Part shown: positions 1 to 7,294 of the stretch, in pieces | Layout of the letters: every line of letters starts with the position of its first letter | Numbering within the stretch: the stretch's first letter is position 1 | NCBI RefSeq assembly: GCF_013376005.1 | Contig: NZ_JABMJK010000008.1 | Coordinates: 231,415-295,414 of the forward strand | Source of the DNA: Duganella sp. SG902 | GTDB lineage: Bacteria; Pseudomonadota; Gammaproteobacteria; Burkholderiales; Burkholderiaceae_D | Direction: 5' to 3' | DNA length: 64,000 bases | Made by a program: the position numbers and the translations under genes | Notes under the pieces: model-generated | Database searches by the model: none | What the model saw: the letters and a program-made list of their open reading frames with translations, nothing else | What the model was told of the DNA's origin: nothing

Positions 1-24
1 CGCCCGGCATGCGGCGGGGGGCCT

Positions 25-2664
25 ATGACCGCGCCGATCCTCATCATCGACGACGAGCCGGCCAACCTGGCCACGCTGCGCGCCATTCTGGGCGAGGACC
101 ACCCGCTGGCGTTCGCGCGCAACGGCGCCGAGGGCCTGGCGGCCGCGCGCAAGCATCACCCGGTGTTGATACTGCTGGACGTGCAAATGCCCGACATGGA
201 TGGCTATGCCGTCTGCCGCCAGCTCAAGGCCCAGCCGGACACCTGCGATATCCCGGTCATCTTTGTCAGCGCCATGAGCGAGGTGGGCGACGAGGCGGCC
301 GGCTTCGCGTGCGGCGCGGTCGACTACATCGTCAAGCCGGTGTCGCCGGCGCTGGTGCGCGCGCGCGTGCGCACCCACATGTCGCTGGTCAACGCCAACC
401 AGCTGGCCCACTATGTGCGGGAGCTGGAATCGCACCAGTTGAAGATCGCCCGGCTCAGCCGCATCAAGAGCGTGCTCAGCGGGATCAACTCGGCCGTGAT
501 CCGCATCCGTAACCGCGCCGCGCTCTACCACGAGGCCTGCCGCGTCGCCGCCGAGGATGGCGGTTTCGACACCGCCTGGATCGCCCTGCGCGACGGCGCC
601 GGCATGAAGGCCGTCGCCTGGCGCGGCAGCACGCCGGAACGGCTCGAGCAATTGCTGGAGGCCATGGCGCGCGAGCCGGACGACGAGCGCAGCGCGCCGC
701 GGCGCGCGCTGGCCCATGCGCGCGCCGCCTGCTGCAACGACCTGAGCGATCCCGCCCAGACCGGCGCGGCCTGCGCGGACGCGCGCGCGCATGGCTTCCT
801 GTCGCTGATCGCGCTGCCGTTGATGCTGGGCCCGGCCGCCGCCGGGGTGATGGTGTTCTATGCGCGCGACGCCGGCTATTTCGACGCCGAGGAGCTGGCG
901 CTGCTGGACGGCCTGGCCGGCGACATCTCCTTCGCCATGGAATACATCGCGCAGGAGGAGCGCGTCAACTACCTGTCCTATTACGACGCGGTGACGGGAC
1001 TGCCCAACCAGGCCCTGTTCCAGGACCGGCTGGGCCAGATCATCCAGTCCGGCCGGCACGAGGGCGGCCATGCGTTCGTGTTCATGCTCAACCTGGACCG
1101 CTTCAAGCGGCTCAACGACGCGCTCGGCTCGCGCGCGGGCGACGAGGTGCTGCGCATCGTCGCCCAGCGCCTGCTCGACGGCTTGAACCGCCCCTGCACG
1201 GTGGCGCGGCTGGCCGGCGACATCTTCGTCATCGCCGGCGCCTGCGGGGCGGGCGAGGATCTGCTGCCGCTGATCGGCCACGCCGCCGAATTGATCGGGC
1301 AGGTGATCCAGCTGGATGGCAACGAGGTCCACCTGACCGTGCATGGCGGCATCGCCAGCTATCCGCGCGACGGCGCCGACGCCGAGGCGCTGTTCCGGCA
1401 CGCCGAGGCGGCGCTCAAGCAGGCCAAGGCCGGCGGCGAGCGGCTGTCGTTCTATTCGTCCGAGATGAACGCCAACATGCTGGCCAAGCTGGAACTGGAG
1501 AACATGCTGCGCAGCGCCTGCGAGCAGCGCCAGTTCGTGCTGCATTTCCAGCCCAAGGTCGACCTGCACAGCGGCCGCATCGCCGCCGCCGAGGCGCTGA
1601 TACGCTGGGTGCATCCGGGCCGCGGGATGGTCTCGCCGGCCGAATTCATCCCGCTGGCCGAGCAAACCGGCCTGATTCTCGAGATCGGGGCCTGGGTGAT
1701 CGCCAGCGTTTGCGCGCAGCAGGCCGCGTGGCTGGCGGCCGGCGTGCCGGTGGTGCCGGTGGCGCTGAATTTGTCGGCGCTCCAGTTCGGCCACGGCGAT
1801 CTGGCGGCGCAGGTCGCGAACGGCCTGGCGCGGCACGGCCTGGGCAGCGACCTGATCGAGCTGGAGCTGACCGAGTCGCTGGTGATGCACGATCCGGCCA
1901 GCGCCGAGCGCACCATGCGCCAGTTGCGCGGCATGGGGCTGCACCTGTCGCTGGACGACTTCGGCACCGGCTATTCCTCGCTGGCGCACCTGAAACGCTT
2001 CCCCTTCAACAGCGTCAAGATCGACCGCGCCTTCGTCACCGACCTCACCAGCAACCCCGACGACGCGGCCATCGCCTCGGCCATCATCGCCATGTCGCAC
2101 AACCTGCGCATGCTGGTGATCGCCGAGGGCGTGGAGACGGCGGCGCAACTGGAGCAACTGCGGGCCAAGGGCTGCGACCAGATCCAGGGTTATTATTTCA
2201 GCCCGCCGGTGGCGGCGGAGGCGTTCGCGGCGATGCTGCGGGCCGACCGCCACATCGACCTGCCGGCCACGGCCGACACCCAGGAGCGCACGCTGCTGGT
2301 GGTGGACCACGAACCGGCGCGGGCGGCGGCGGTGCAGCGCGCGCTGCGCTCGGAAGGGTACCGCATACTGGCCGCGTCCAATGTGGACGAGGCGCTGGAG
2401 GCGCTGGCGCGCACGCCGGTGCAAGTGATTCTGTGCGAGCATCGCCTGCCGGACGTGCCGGGCCCGCGCTTGCTGGCGATCGCGAGCCGCCTGTATCCCG
2501 ACACCATGCGCCTGCTGCTGAGCGACCACGACGGGCTGGCGCCGGTGCTGGACGCGGTCAACAGCGGCGAAATCTACCGCTTCCTGACCCGCCCGTGCGA
2601 CGATGCCCAGCTGAGGCTGGCGCTGCGCGACGCCTTCAGGCGGCACCAGCCGTCGCCGCCGTGA
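25..2664 (+). CDS. REC-GAF-GGDEF(degenerate)-EAL-REC c-di-GMP regulator
   Basis: This 879-residue cytoplasmic response regulator probably degrades cyclic di-GMP in response to phosphorylation. The N-terminal receiver (about 1-125) has the acidic pocket and a phospho-acceptor Asp at residue 52 (LLDVQMPDMDG). A GAF-like region (about 150-310) follows, then a GGDEF domain whose signature is AGDIF at 397-401, so cyclase activity is probably lost. The EAL domain keeps EAL at 523-525, ELTESL, DDFGTGYSS and EGVET, as expected for an active phosphodiesterase. A second receiver at the C-terminus (about 755-875) has Glu805 where the phospho-acceptor Asp should be, and Arg-Pro in place of the usual Lys-Pro. 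The start follows a G-rich Shine-Dalgarno. The cognate kinase may lie left of the window. Confidence 0.9.
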   Translation: MTAPILIIDDEPANLATLRAILGEDHPLAFARNGAEGLAAARKHHPVLILLDVQMPDMDGYAVCRQLKAQPDTCDIPVIFVSAMSEVGDEAAGFACGAVDYIVKPVSPALVRARVRTHMSLVNANQLAHYVRELESHQLKIARLSRIKSVLSGINSAVIRIRNRAALYHEACRVAAEDGGFDTAWIALRDGAGMKAVAWRGSTPERLEQLLEAMAREPDDERSAPRRALAHARAACCNDLSDPAQTGAACADARAHGFLSLIALPLMLGPAAAGVMVFYARDAGYFDAEELALLDGLAGDISFAMEYIAQEERVNYLSYYDAVTGLPNQALFQDRLGQIIQSGRHEGGHAFVFMLNLDRFKRLNDALGSRAGDEVLRIVAQRLLDGLNRPCTVARLAGDIFVIAGACGAGEDLLPLIGHAAELIGQVIQLDGNEVHLTVHGGIASYPRDGADAEALFRHAEAALKQAKAGGERLSFYSSEMNANMLAKLELENMLRSACEQRQFVLHFQPKVDLHSGRIAAAEALIRWVHPGRGMVSPAEFIPLAEQTGLILEIGAWVIASVCAQQAAWLAAGVPVVPVALNLSALQFGHGDLAAQVANGLARHGLGSDLIELELTESLVMHDPASAERTMRQLRGMGLHLSLDDFGTGYSSLAHLKRFPFNSVKIDRAFVTDLTSNPDDAAIASAIIAMSHNLRMLVIAEGVETAAQLEQLRAKGCDQIQGYYFSPPVAAEAFAAMLRADRHIDLPATADTQERTLLVVDHEPARAAAVQRALRSEGYRILAASNVDEALEALARTPVQVILCEHRLPDVPGPRLLAIASRLYPDTMRLLLSDHDGLAPVLDAVNSGEIYRFLTRPCDDAQLRLALRDAFRRHQPSPP

Positions 2665-2671
2665 CGGCTGC

Positions 2672-3256
2672 TCATGGGCACAGCGGGCTTCCGGGCTGGT
2701 AGCCCAGCGATTCGGCCTTGGCGATGGTGGTCGCCTGCGACAGGGCGTGGTGGATGCCGGTCAGGGGAAAGATTGGCTGGTAGTTGACCGCGTCGCAGTC
2801 CGTGCCCGGGGCGCACAGCCGCGCGCGCACGAAGCGGATGCAGCTGGGGCCGTAGGGGTTGGCGACGCAATTGAAGTGCGCGCGCGCCGGGCAGGCCGGC
2901 ATGTCGGCGGCCGCGATCGGCGTCATGGCCAGGCCGCCGCCGTCCGCGCTGCGCGTCAGCGACAGGTAATCGATGCGGATATGCGCGTCGCTGACCGGCG
3001 CCCCCAGCGGCAGGTGGCCGGCGCCGCCGCGCAGCACGGCCGACTGGCGTATCGCGTCCATCACGGCGGGATTGCTGAAGTCGCTCACGGCGGCCAGGTA
3101 GGCGGCGCGGCGCGTGGCTTCCTGCAAGGTGTTCCACAGGTACAGCACGCGCATGGCTTCGATCACGAAGAACAGCGCGCCGAGGAACATCACCACGCTC
3201 AGTGCGAACTCGGCCACGGTGGCGCCGCGCTGCGGCTGTCGCTTAGTTGCCCACAT
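2672..3256 (-). CDS. TadE-family pseudopilin-like protein
   Basis: A protein of about 194 residues, third gene of a three-gene minus-strand operon. It begins with a basic stretch and the class III pilin-like motif RGATVAEFAL, then one hydrophobic helix (VVMFLGALFFVIEAM), which is the TadE/TadF pattern of minor pseudopilins in Flp/tight-adherence systems. The rest is a periplasmic domain with six or more Cys, possibly disulfide bonded. The Met at 3256 is chosen because the pilin-like motif then sits near the N-terminus; the reading frame is open further upstream. It overlaps the upstream TadE-like gene by 14 bp, indicating translational coupling. TadA/B/C and CpaB are absent nearby, so the machinery must be encoded elsewhere if it exists. 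Confidence 0.75.
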   Translation of the reverse strand: MWATKRQPQRGATVAEFALSVVMFLGALFFVIEAMRVLYLWNTLQEATRRAAYLAAVSDFSNPAVMDAIRQSAVLRGGAGHLPLGAPVSDAHIRIDYLSLTRSADGGGLAMTPIAAADMPACPARAHFNCVANPYGPSCIRFVRARLCAPGTDCDAVNYQPIFPLTGIHHALSQATTIAKAESLGYQPGSPLCP

Positions 3257-3674
3257 AGCGCACGCTGCGGCTGATCCAGAGCCGCTGCCCCAGCAACTCC
3301 TGCACATAGCCGGGAAAAATGTTTGGCACGTCCACGATCACGGTGATCGAGATCTCGGTGGGCGCGACGCCGTTCAGCAGCACACACGGCACGCCGTTGC
3401 ACGCCACCACGATCGCCGCGCCGCTGCCCAGCGTGTCGAGTTCGGCCTGCACGATGGCCTGGGTCAGCGCGCTTTCCTGCGTGGCCAGCGCCGGCGTTTT
3501 CAGATTCATCAACGGCGCGCTGGACAGGTAGCGCGTGCCGGCCTGCAGGGCTTTTTGCACCACCTCGTAATGATGCGTCAGGCGGCCGTAGTACAGCACC
3601 ACGGCCAGCAGCGTCATCAGGGTGGGCAGGATCAGCGCCATTTCGAGCGCCGCGATGCCGCGCTGGCGCCTCAT
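3243..3674 (-). CDS. TadE-family pseudopilin-like protein
   Basis: A 143-residue protein starting MRRQRGIAALEMALILPTL, the typical TadE start: a short basic leader, Gly, a Glu five residues into the hydrophobic segment, and a single transmembrane helix. The remaining ~110 residues are predicted periplasmic with one Cys pair (VACNGVPC). Its ATG overlaps the stop codon of the TadG-like gene by 4 bp (ATGA arrangement) and its 3' end overlaps the next TadE-like gene, so the three are one operon. The same frame stays open far upstream across the TadG-like gene, but that part has shadow-frame composition and is not included. The role in Flp pilus assembly or a related secretion process is inferred from family membership. 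Confidence 0.8.
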   Translation of the reverse strand: MRRQRGIAALEMALILPTLMTLLAVVLYYGRLTHHYEVVQKALQAGTRYLSSAPLMNLKTPALATQESALTQAIVQAELDTLGSGAAIVVACNGVPCVLLNGVAPTEISITVIVDVPNIFPGYVQELLGQRLWISRSVRYVGN

Positions 3675-5143
3675 CGCAGCAACTCCACGGCGCCGGCCAG
3701 CGAGGCGGCCGGCGCGATGCCGGCGAACTCCGCGCTGAGGCTGGTGGCGGTGGCCGGCACCGTCATGAAGAAGCGGCCGACCCCCAGCACGGTGGCGCTG
3801 GTGATGGCGCCGGCCGGCACCGGGCAGGACAGCAGCGCCACGTTCAACACGCGCCGCCGCGCCAGCCCCGGCGGGTGCGTCGATGGCGCCAGGAAGTTGT
3901 TGCCGCCGCCGGTGCTGTAGGGCGTGGCGCCGGCGGTGGCGGAAGGGTAGCCGCTGGCGGCCGGCGGTCCCGGCGTGTACAGCTTGGACCAGTCGGCGGT
4001 GACGAAGGTGGCGTAGCCATTGGCGGGCTCGACCGGACTGGCGCTGTAGGCCGAGTAGGGCACGGCGCGGGCGTAGGACCACAGCGGCCCGTAAAGCGGC
4101 GCGGTGTTGCTGGCGTCGCCGGGCAGGGGATCGGCGCGGGTCCACAGCCGGGTGCCGCCGCTGGTCCAGGGCGCGGCCGTTTGCGTGCCGCTGGCCGGGT
4201 TCATCCAGGTGATGCTGGAGTACAGGTAGGCCTTGACGTTGCTGTCGGGCGGCGCGGCCTCGGCGACGCAGTGGTTGCCGGTGTAAATGTCGAAGCGCGA
4301 GTTCAGGTGCGGGTACAGCGCGGCCAGCGGGAAGTTGCGCTGCACGTGGAGCGCGCCGCCGGTGACGCTGGGCATCAGCATGGCGCCGGCGCACACGAAC
4401 GGGCCGACCACGGCGGTGCTGAAGTTGGTGGCCGAGCCGGGCATGCCGGGCGGCGTCAGCGGGTCGATCAGGAAGTGTTCCGGGGTGGTGTCGTCGGGGT
4501 TCAGGTTCACCAGGTTGTAGGCGACGCCACGACGGAAGCCGTATTCCACCAGCTCGGTGTAGGCCGGCGCACTGGTGTTGGCGCGCGCCGCCTGCGCCGG
4601 CCCCTGGGCGCAGATGGCCAATGGCGTGACGGGTATCTTCAGGCGGCCGGCGATGGCGCGCGCGGCGGCCCGCAGCGTCGGCGGCGCGCCGGCGTTGGCG
4701 CGCATGAAGATCGACGGAACCTGGTTGAGGTGGCTGTCGAGCGCCGCCAGCGCGGCGGTGTCGACCCTGGCGTACAGCAACGTGGCCGGGGTGGCGGCGG
4801 CGCTGGCGGCGTCCACCCAGCCGGCATCGGGGCCGGCGGGCGCGGCCGCGAAACGCAGCGCGGCGTCCGACCACGGCACGGCCAGCGCGTTGTAGCGGTA
4901 TTTGAAGCCGGCCGCCGCCGTCGCGGCGGCCTCGACCGCCTTGTCGACGCCGGCCGCCGTGCCGTTCAGCTCGCGCGCGGCGGCCAGCGCGGCGGCGTCC
5001 GCCAAGGCCTGCAGCTCGACCTTGCGGTTGTACGCCAGCGCCAGGTCCAGCGCCATCCCGGCCATGCTGAGCAGGGCCAGCACCATCATGGCGAACAGGA
5101 TGAAGATGGCGCCGCGCTGGCGCGGCAAGCGGGTGGGGCGCAT
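3671..5143 (-). CDS. TadG-like pilus assembly protein
   Basis: A 490-residue protein, first gene of the tad-like operon. The N-terminus RQRGAIFILFAMMVLALLSMAGMALDLALAYNRKVELQALADAAALAAARELNG is condensed here as the Tad-like domain: a basic leader, one membrane helix at about 10-35, and the ALADAAALAAARELN motif. Most of the chain is an exported region rich in Ala, Pro, Ser and Tyr with few recognisable motifs; no clear von Willebrand A site (DxSxS) was found, unlike longer TadG proteins. The ATG at 5143 is preceded by AAGGAGA at good spacing. It faces the VOC gene divergently across about 140 bp. Function as a cell-envelope pseudopilus component is inferred from the family. Confidence 0.75.
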   Translation of the reverse strand: MRPTRLPRQRGAIFILFAMMVLALLSMAGMALDLALAYNRKVELQALADAAALAAARELNGTAAGVDKAVEAAATAAAGFKYRYNALAVPWSDAALRFAAAPAGPDAGWVDAASAAATPATLLYARVDTAALAALDSHLNQVPSIFMRANAGAPPTLRAAARAIAGRLKIPVTPLAICAQGPAQAARANTSAPAYTELVEYGFRRGVAYNLVNLNPDDTTPEHFLIDPLTPPGMPGSATNFSTAVVGPFVCAGAMLMPSVTGGALHVQRNFPLAALYPHLNSRFDIYTGNHCVAEAAPPDSNVKAYLYSSITWMNPASGTQTAAPWTSGGTRLWTRADPLPGDASNTAPLYGPLWSYARAVPYSAYSASPVEPANGYATFVTADWSKLYTPGPPAASGYPSATAGATPYSTGGGNNFLAPSTHPPGLARRRVLNVALLSCPVPAGAITSATVLGVGRFFMTVPATATSLSAEFAGIAPAASLAGAVELLR

Positions 5144-5287
5144 GCGGCGGTCTCCTTGGTGTGGACCGTTCGATTTTATCCATCAGGAAATTTCAACTTA
5201 TTGACCTGACGCAAGCAGGCTCCTGACAGAAACTGTCAGCGCCGCGCCTTACACTGGCTTCATTGCCAACCTTGCACGGAGAATCAC

Positions 5288-5653
5288 ATGAGCCCGGACT
5301 ATGTTCTGTTGTACGTCGACCAGCCCGCCGCCAGCGGCGCGTTTTATGCCGACCTGTTGAACCTGCAGCCGGTCGAGAGCAGCCCGACCTTTGTGCTGTT
5401 CGTGCTGCCGTCCGGGCTCAAGCTGGGGCTGTGGTCGCGCCATACCGCCGAGCCGAAGGTGCTGGCCAGCGGCGGCGGCAGCGAACTGGCGTTCGCGGTG
5501 CCGGACCGCAGCGTGGTGAACGACATGTACGCCGACTGGGCGGCGCGCGGCCTGGCCATCGCCCAGCGCCCGACCGCGATGGACTTCGGCTACACCTTTG
5601 TCGCGCTGGACCGCGACGGCCACCGCCTGCGGGTGCTGGCGCTGGAGGTGTGA
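5288..5653 (+). CDS. VOC-superfamily (glyoxalase/bleomycin-resistance fold) protein
   Basis: A 121-residue single-domain protein with the paired beta-alpha-beta-beta-beta modules of the vicinal oxygen chelate fold. It starts YVLLYVDQPAASGAFYADLLNLQPVESSPTF, resembling PhnB/glyoxalase-like proteins, and ends DFGYTFVALDRDGHRLRVLAL. Members bind a metal and act on glyoxals, antibiotics or aromatic substrates. The usual C-terminal metal-ligand Glu is not obvious, so the substrate cannot be named. CGGAG lies at good spacing before the ATG. It is a single-gene unit followed by a palindromic repeat. Confidence 0.85.
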   Translation: MSPDYVLLYVDQPAASGAFYADLLNLQPVESSPTFVLFVLPSGLKLGLWSRHTAEPKVLASGGGSELAFAVPDRSVVNDMYADWAARGLAIAQRPTAMDFGYTFVALDRDGHRLRVLALEV

Positions 5654-5670
5654 CCCCAAGTTAAGAGCCG

Positions 5671-5748
5671 GTCATTCCCGCGCAGGCGGGAATCCATGCT
5701 GAACTGATGATCACGCGCCCTATGGATTCCCGCCTGCGCGGGAATGAC
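5671..5748. repeat. REP-like palindromic element, two 27-bp arms
   Basis: Arms at 5671-5697 and 5722-5748 are perfect reverse complements, each beginning GTCATTCCCGCGCAGGCGGG, with a 24-nt spacer. Related copies occur at 11027, 47551 and, shorter or variant, at 27085, 33882 and 63908. They sit just after stop codons, as expected of REP/BIME-type elements, and may also halt transcription or protect mRNA 3' ends. Confidence 0.85.
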
Positions 5749-5812
5749 GGCTCATCGGTTTGCGGTCAAAAGGCTTGATTTAGCGGCACTGGTCCCGAAT
5801 TTTGCATTTCCG

Positions 5813-5842
5813 TTGACACCCAAAAACAAGCGGTGTTATATT
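5813..5842 (+). promoter_or_regulatory. Sigma-70 promoter of the sugar-binding-protein gene
   Basis: A perfect -35 TTGACA (5813-5818) is followed after 18 nt by TATATT (5837-5842); TTATAT with a 17-nt spacer is the alternative -10. The predicted start near 5849 falls at the edge of the LacI-type operator, so repression by steric block is plausible. The leader to the ATG at 5981 is about 130 nt. Confidence 0.7.
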
Positions 5843-5853
5843 TCTCCATGGAT

Positions 5854-5867
5854 TGGTAACGTTTCCA
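5854..5867. promoter_or_regulatory. LacI-family operator, copy 1
   Basis: TGGTAACGTTTCCA has the central AACGTT and flanking TGG/CCA symmetry typical of LacI/GalR-family sites. The symmetry extends outward to GATTGG...CCAATC (5851-5870). It lies immediately downstream of the -10. A near-identical site precedes GH5 (8361-8374), and the LacI-type gene lies between them, making it the likely regulator. Confidence 0.75.
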
Positions 5868-5900
5868 ATCTCACCCTCGTCTCTTCGCCCCGCGGAGTTG

Positions 5901-5930
5901 CCGGCGCCTTTGGGCGGCGCCGGTTTTTTT
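5901..5930 (+). terminator. Intrinsic terminator inside the sugar-binding-gene leader
   Basis: An 8-bp perfect G/C stem (CCGGCGCC 5901-5908 with GGCGCCGG 5916-5923, 7-nt loop) is followed by seven T (5924-5930). It lies between promoter and start codon rather than after a gene. Bases 5932-5938 (CCGGCGC) can pair instead with 5917-5923, giving a mutually exclusive hairpin that would put the T-run in a loop. Conditional termination is an inference; the terminator shape is seen directly. Confidence 0.7.
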
Positions 5931-5980
5931 GCCGGCGCGAAGGCGGTAGTATCGGGTATACGGATAACGACGGAGACTGG

Positions 5981-7243
5981 ATGGACAAGCACACCACGGG
6001 CGCACCGCGCCGGGCAGGGACCTTGCTGGCCGCGCTGGCACTGGCGCTGGGCGCGGCCGGCGCCGCGCATGCCGCCGCCGCGCCCAAGGCGGAAGTGATG
6101 CACTGGTGGACCTCCAGCAGCGAGTCGGCGGCGGTGCGCAAGTTCGCCGAGGCCTACCGCGCCGCCGGCGGCGTCTGGGGCGATACCGCGATCGCCGGCG
6201 CCGATCAGGCCAAGGCGGTCGCCATCAACCGCATCGTCGGCGGCAATCCGCCCACCGCCGCTCAGTTCAACACCACCAAGCAGTTCCGCGACCTGATTGA
6301 CCAGGGTTCGCTCAACAACGTCGACGACATCGCCGTGCGCGACCGCTGGGACCAGCTGATGCCGCAGCCGGTGCTGGACGTGATCAAGGTCAAGGGCCAT
6401 TTCTACGCGGCGCCGGTGGACATCCACATGTCGACCTGGATCTGGTATTCCAAGGCCGCCTTCAAGAAAGCCGGCATCGACAAGGAGCCGGCCACGCCGG
6501 ACGAGCTGTTCGCCGCGCTGGACAAGCTGAAGGCCGCCGGCCTGGTCGGCCTGGCGCACGGCGGCCAGCCATGGCAGGAGAACATCCTGTTCCAGGCCAT
6601 GCTGGCCAACGTCGGCGGCAAGGAGCTGTACCTGCAGGTGCTGCGCGACCGCAACCCCAAGGCGATCAATTCGGAAGCGTTCAAGAAGGTGCTGCTGGCC
6701 TTCAAGCGCCTGCAAGGCTATGTGGACGCCGGCTCGCCCAACCGCAACTGGAACGACGCCACCGCCATGCTGATCAGCGGCAAGGCCGGCGTGCAGATCA
6801 TGGGCGACTGGGCCAAGGGCGAATTCGCCGCCGCCAGACAGACCGCCGGCAAGGACTTCGGCTGCATCCCCGGCCTCGGCCCCAACGTGCCCTACCTGAT
6901 CCAGGGCGACGCCTTCGTGTTCCCGAAAACCAGCCAGCCGGACGCGGTGCGCGCGCAAAAGCTGCTGGCCACCACCATGCTGGCGCCGGGCGCGCAGCTG
7001 GAATTCAACAAGATCAAGGGTTCGCTGCCGATCCTGAGCAATGTCGACACCTCCAGCATGGATGTCTGCGCGCAGGCCGGCATGGCGATCCTCAAGGACA
7101 AGACGCGCGCGGTCGGCATGATCGAGGTGTTCCTGACGCCCGACCAGAACGGCGCGCTGCAGGACGTGCTGACCACGTTCTGGAACACGCGCATGCCGGT
7201 GGAGAAGGCGCAGAAGGGGATCGCCTCGGCGTTGCAAGATTGA
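5981..7243 (+). CDS. Periplasmic sugar-binding protein (ABC family 1 solute-binding)
   Basis: A 420-residue exported protein with an N-terminal signal peptide (basic TGAPRRAG, hydrophobic LLAALALALGAAGAAHA) followed by the start of the mature solute-binding fold, EVMHWWTSSSESAAVRKFAEAY. That start is characteristic of glucose/mannose-type carbohydrate-binding proteins. Later segments PVDIHMSTWIWYSKAAFKKAGI, NWNDATAMLISGKAGVQIMGDWAKGEF and LIQGDAFVFPKTS fit the family. The ATG at 5981 is chosen because it has GGAG upstream and begins the signal peptide; the frame is open to 5744 but that part overlaps the promoter and operator. No ABC permease or ATPase gene is adjacent, which is unusual. It is probably controlled by the downstream LacI-type regulator. 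Confidence 0.9.
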   Translation: MDKHTTGAPRRAGTLLAALALALGAAGAAHAAAAPKAEVMHWWTSSSESAAVRKFAEAYRAAGGVWGDTAIAGADQAKAVAINRIVGGNPPTAAQFNTTKQFRDLIDQGSLNNVDDIAVRDRWDQLMPQPVLDVIKVKGHFYAAPVDIHMSTWIWYSKAAFKKAGIDKEPATPDELFAALDKLKAAGLVGLAHGGQPWQENILFQAMLANVGGKELYLQVLRDRNPKAINSEAFKKVLLAFKRLQGYVDAGSPNRNWNDATAMLISGKAGVQIMGDWAKGEFAAARQTAGKDFGCIPGLGPNVPYLIQGDAFVFPKTSQPDAVRAQKLLATTMLAPGAQLEFNKIKGSLPILSNVDTSSMDVCAQAGMAILKDKTRAVGMIEVFLTPDQNGALQDVLTTFWNTRMPVEKAQKGIASALQD

Positions 7244-7294
7244 CGGGGGCGCGTTATCCTTGCCGCCGCATAGACTGAACGGATAAGGGATCTC

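Noticed and set aside
3675..5183. Extending the TadE-like gene upstream into one large reading frame to 5183
   Set aside because: The added part is the antisense-phase shadow of the TadG-like gene. The real start has a pilin-like N-terminus and an ATGA overlap with the TadG-like stop codon.
5744..5980. Starting the sugar-binding protein at 5744
   Set aside because: That stretch contains the promoter, operator and leader terminator; the signal peptide and Shine-Dalgarno point to 5981.
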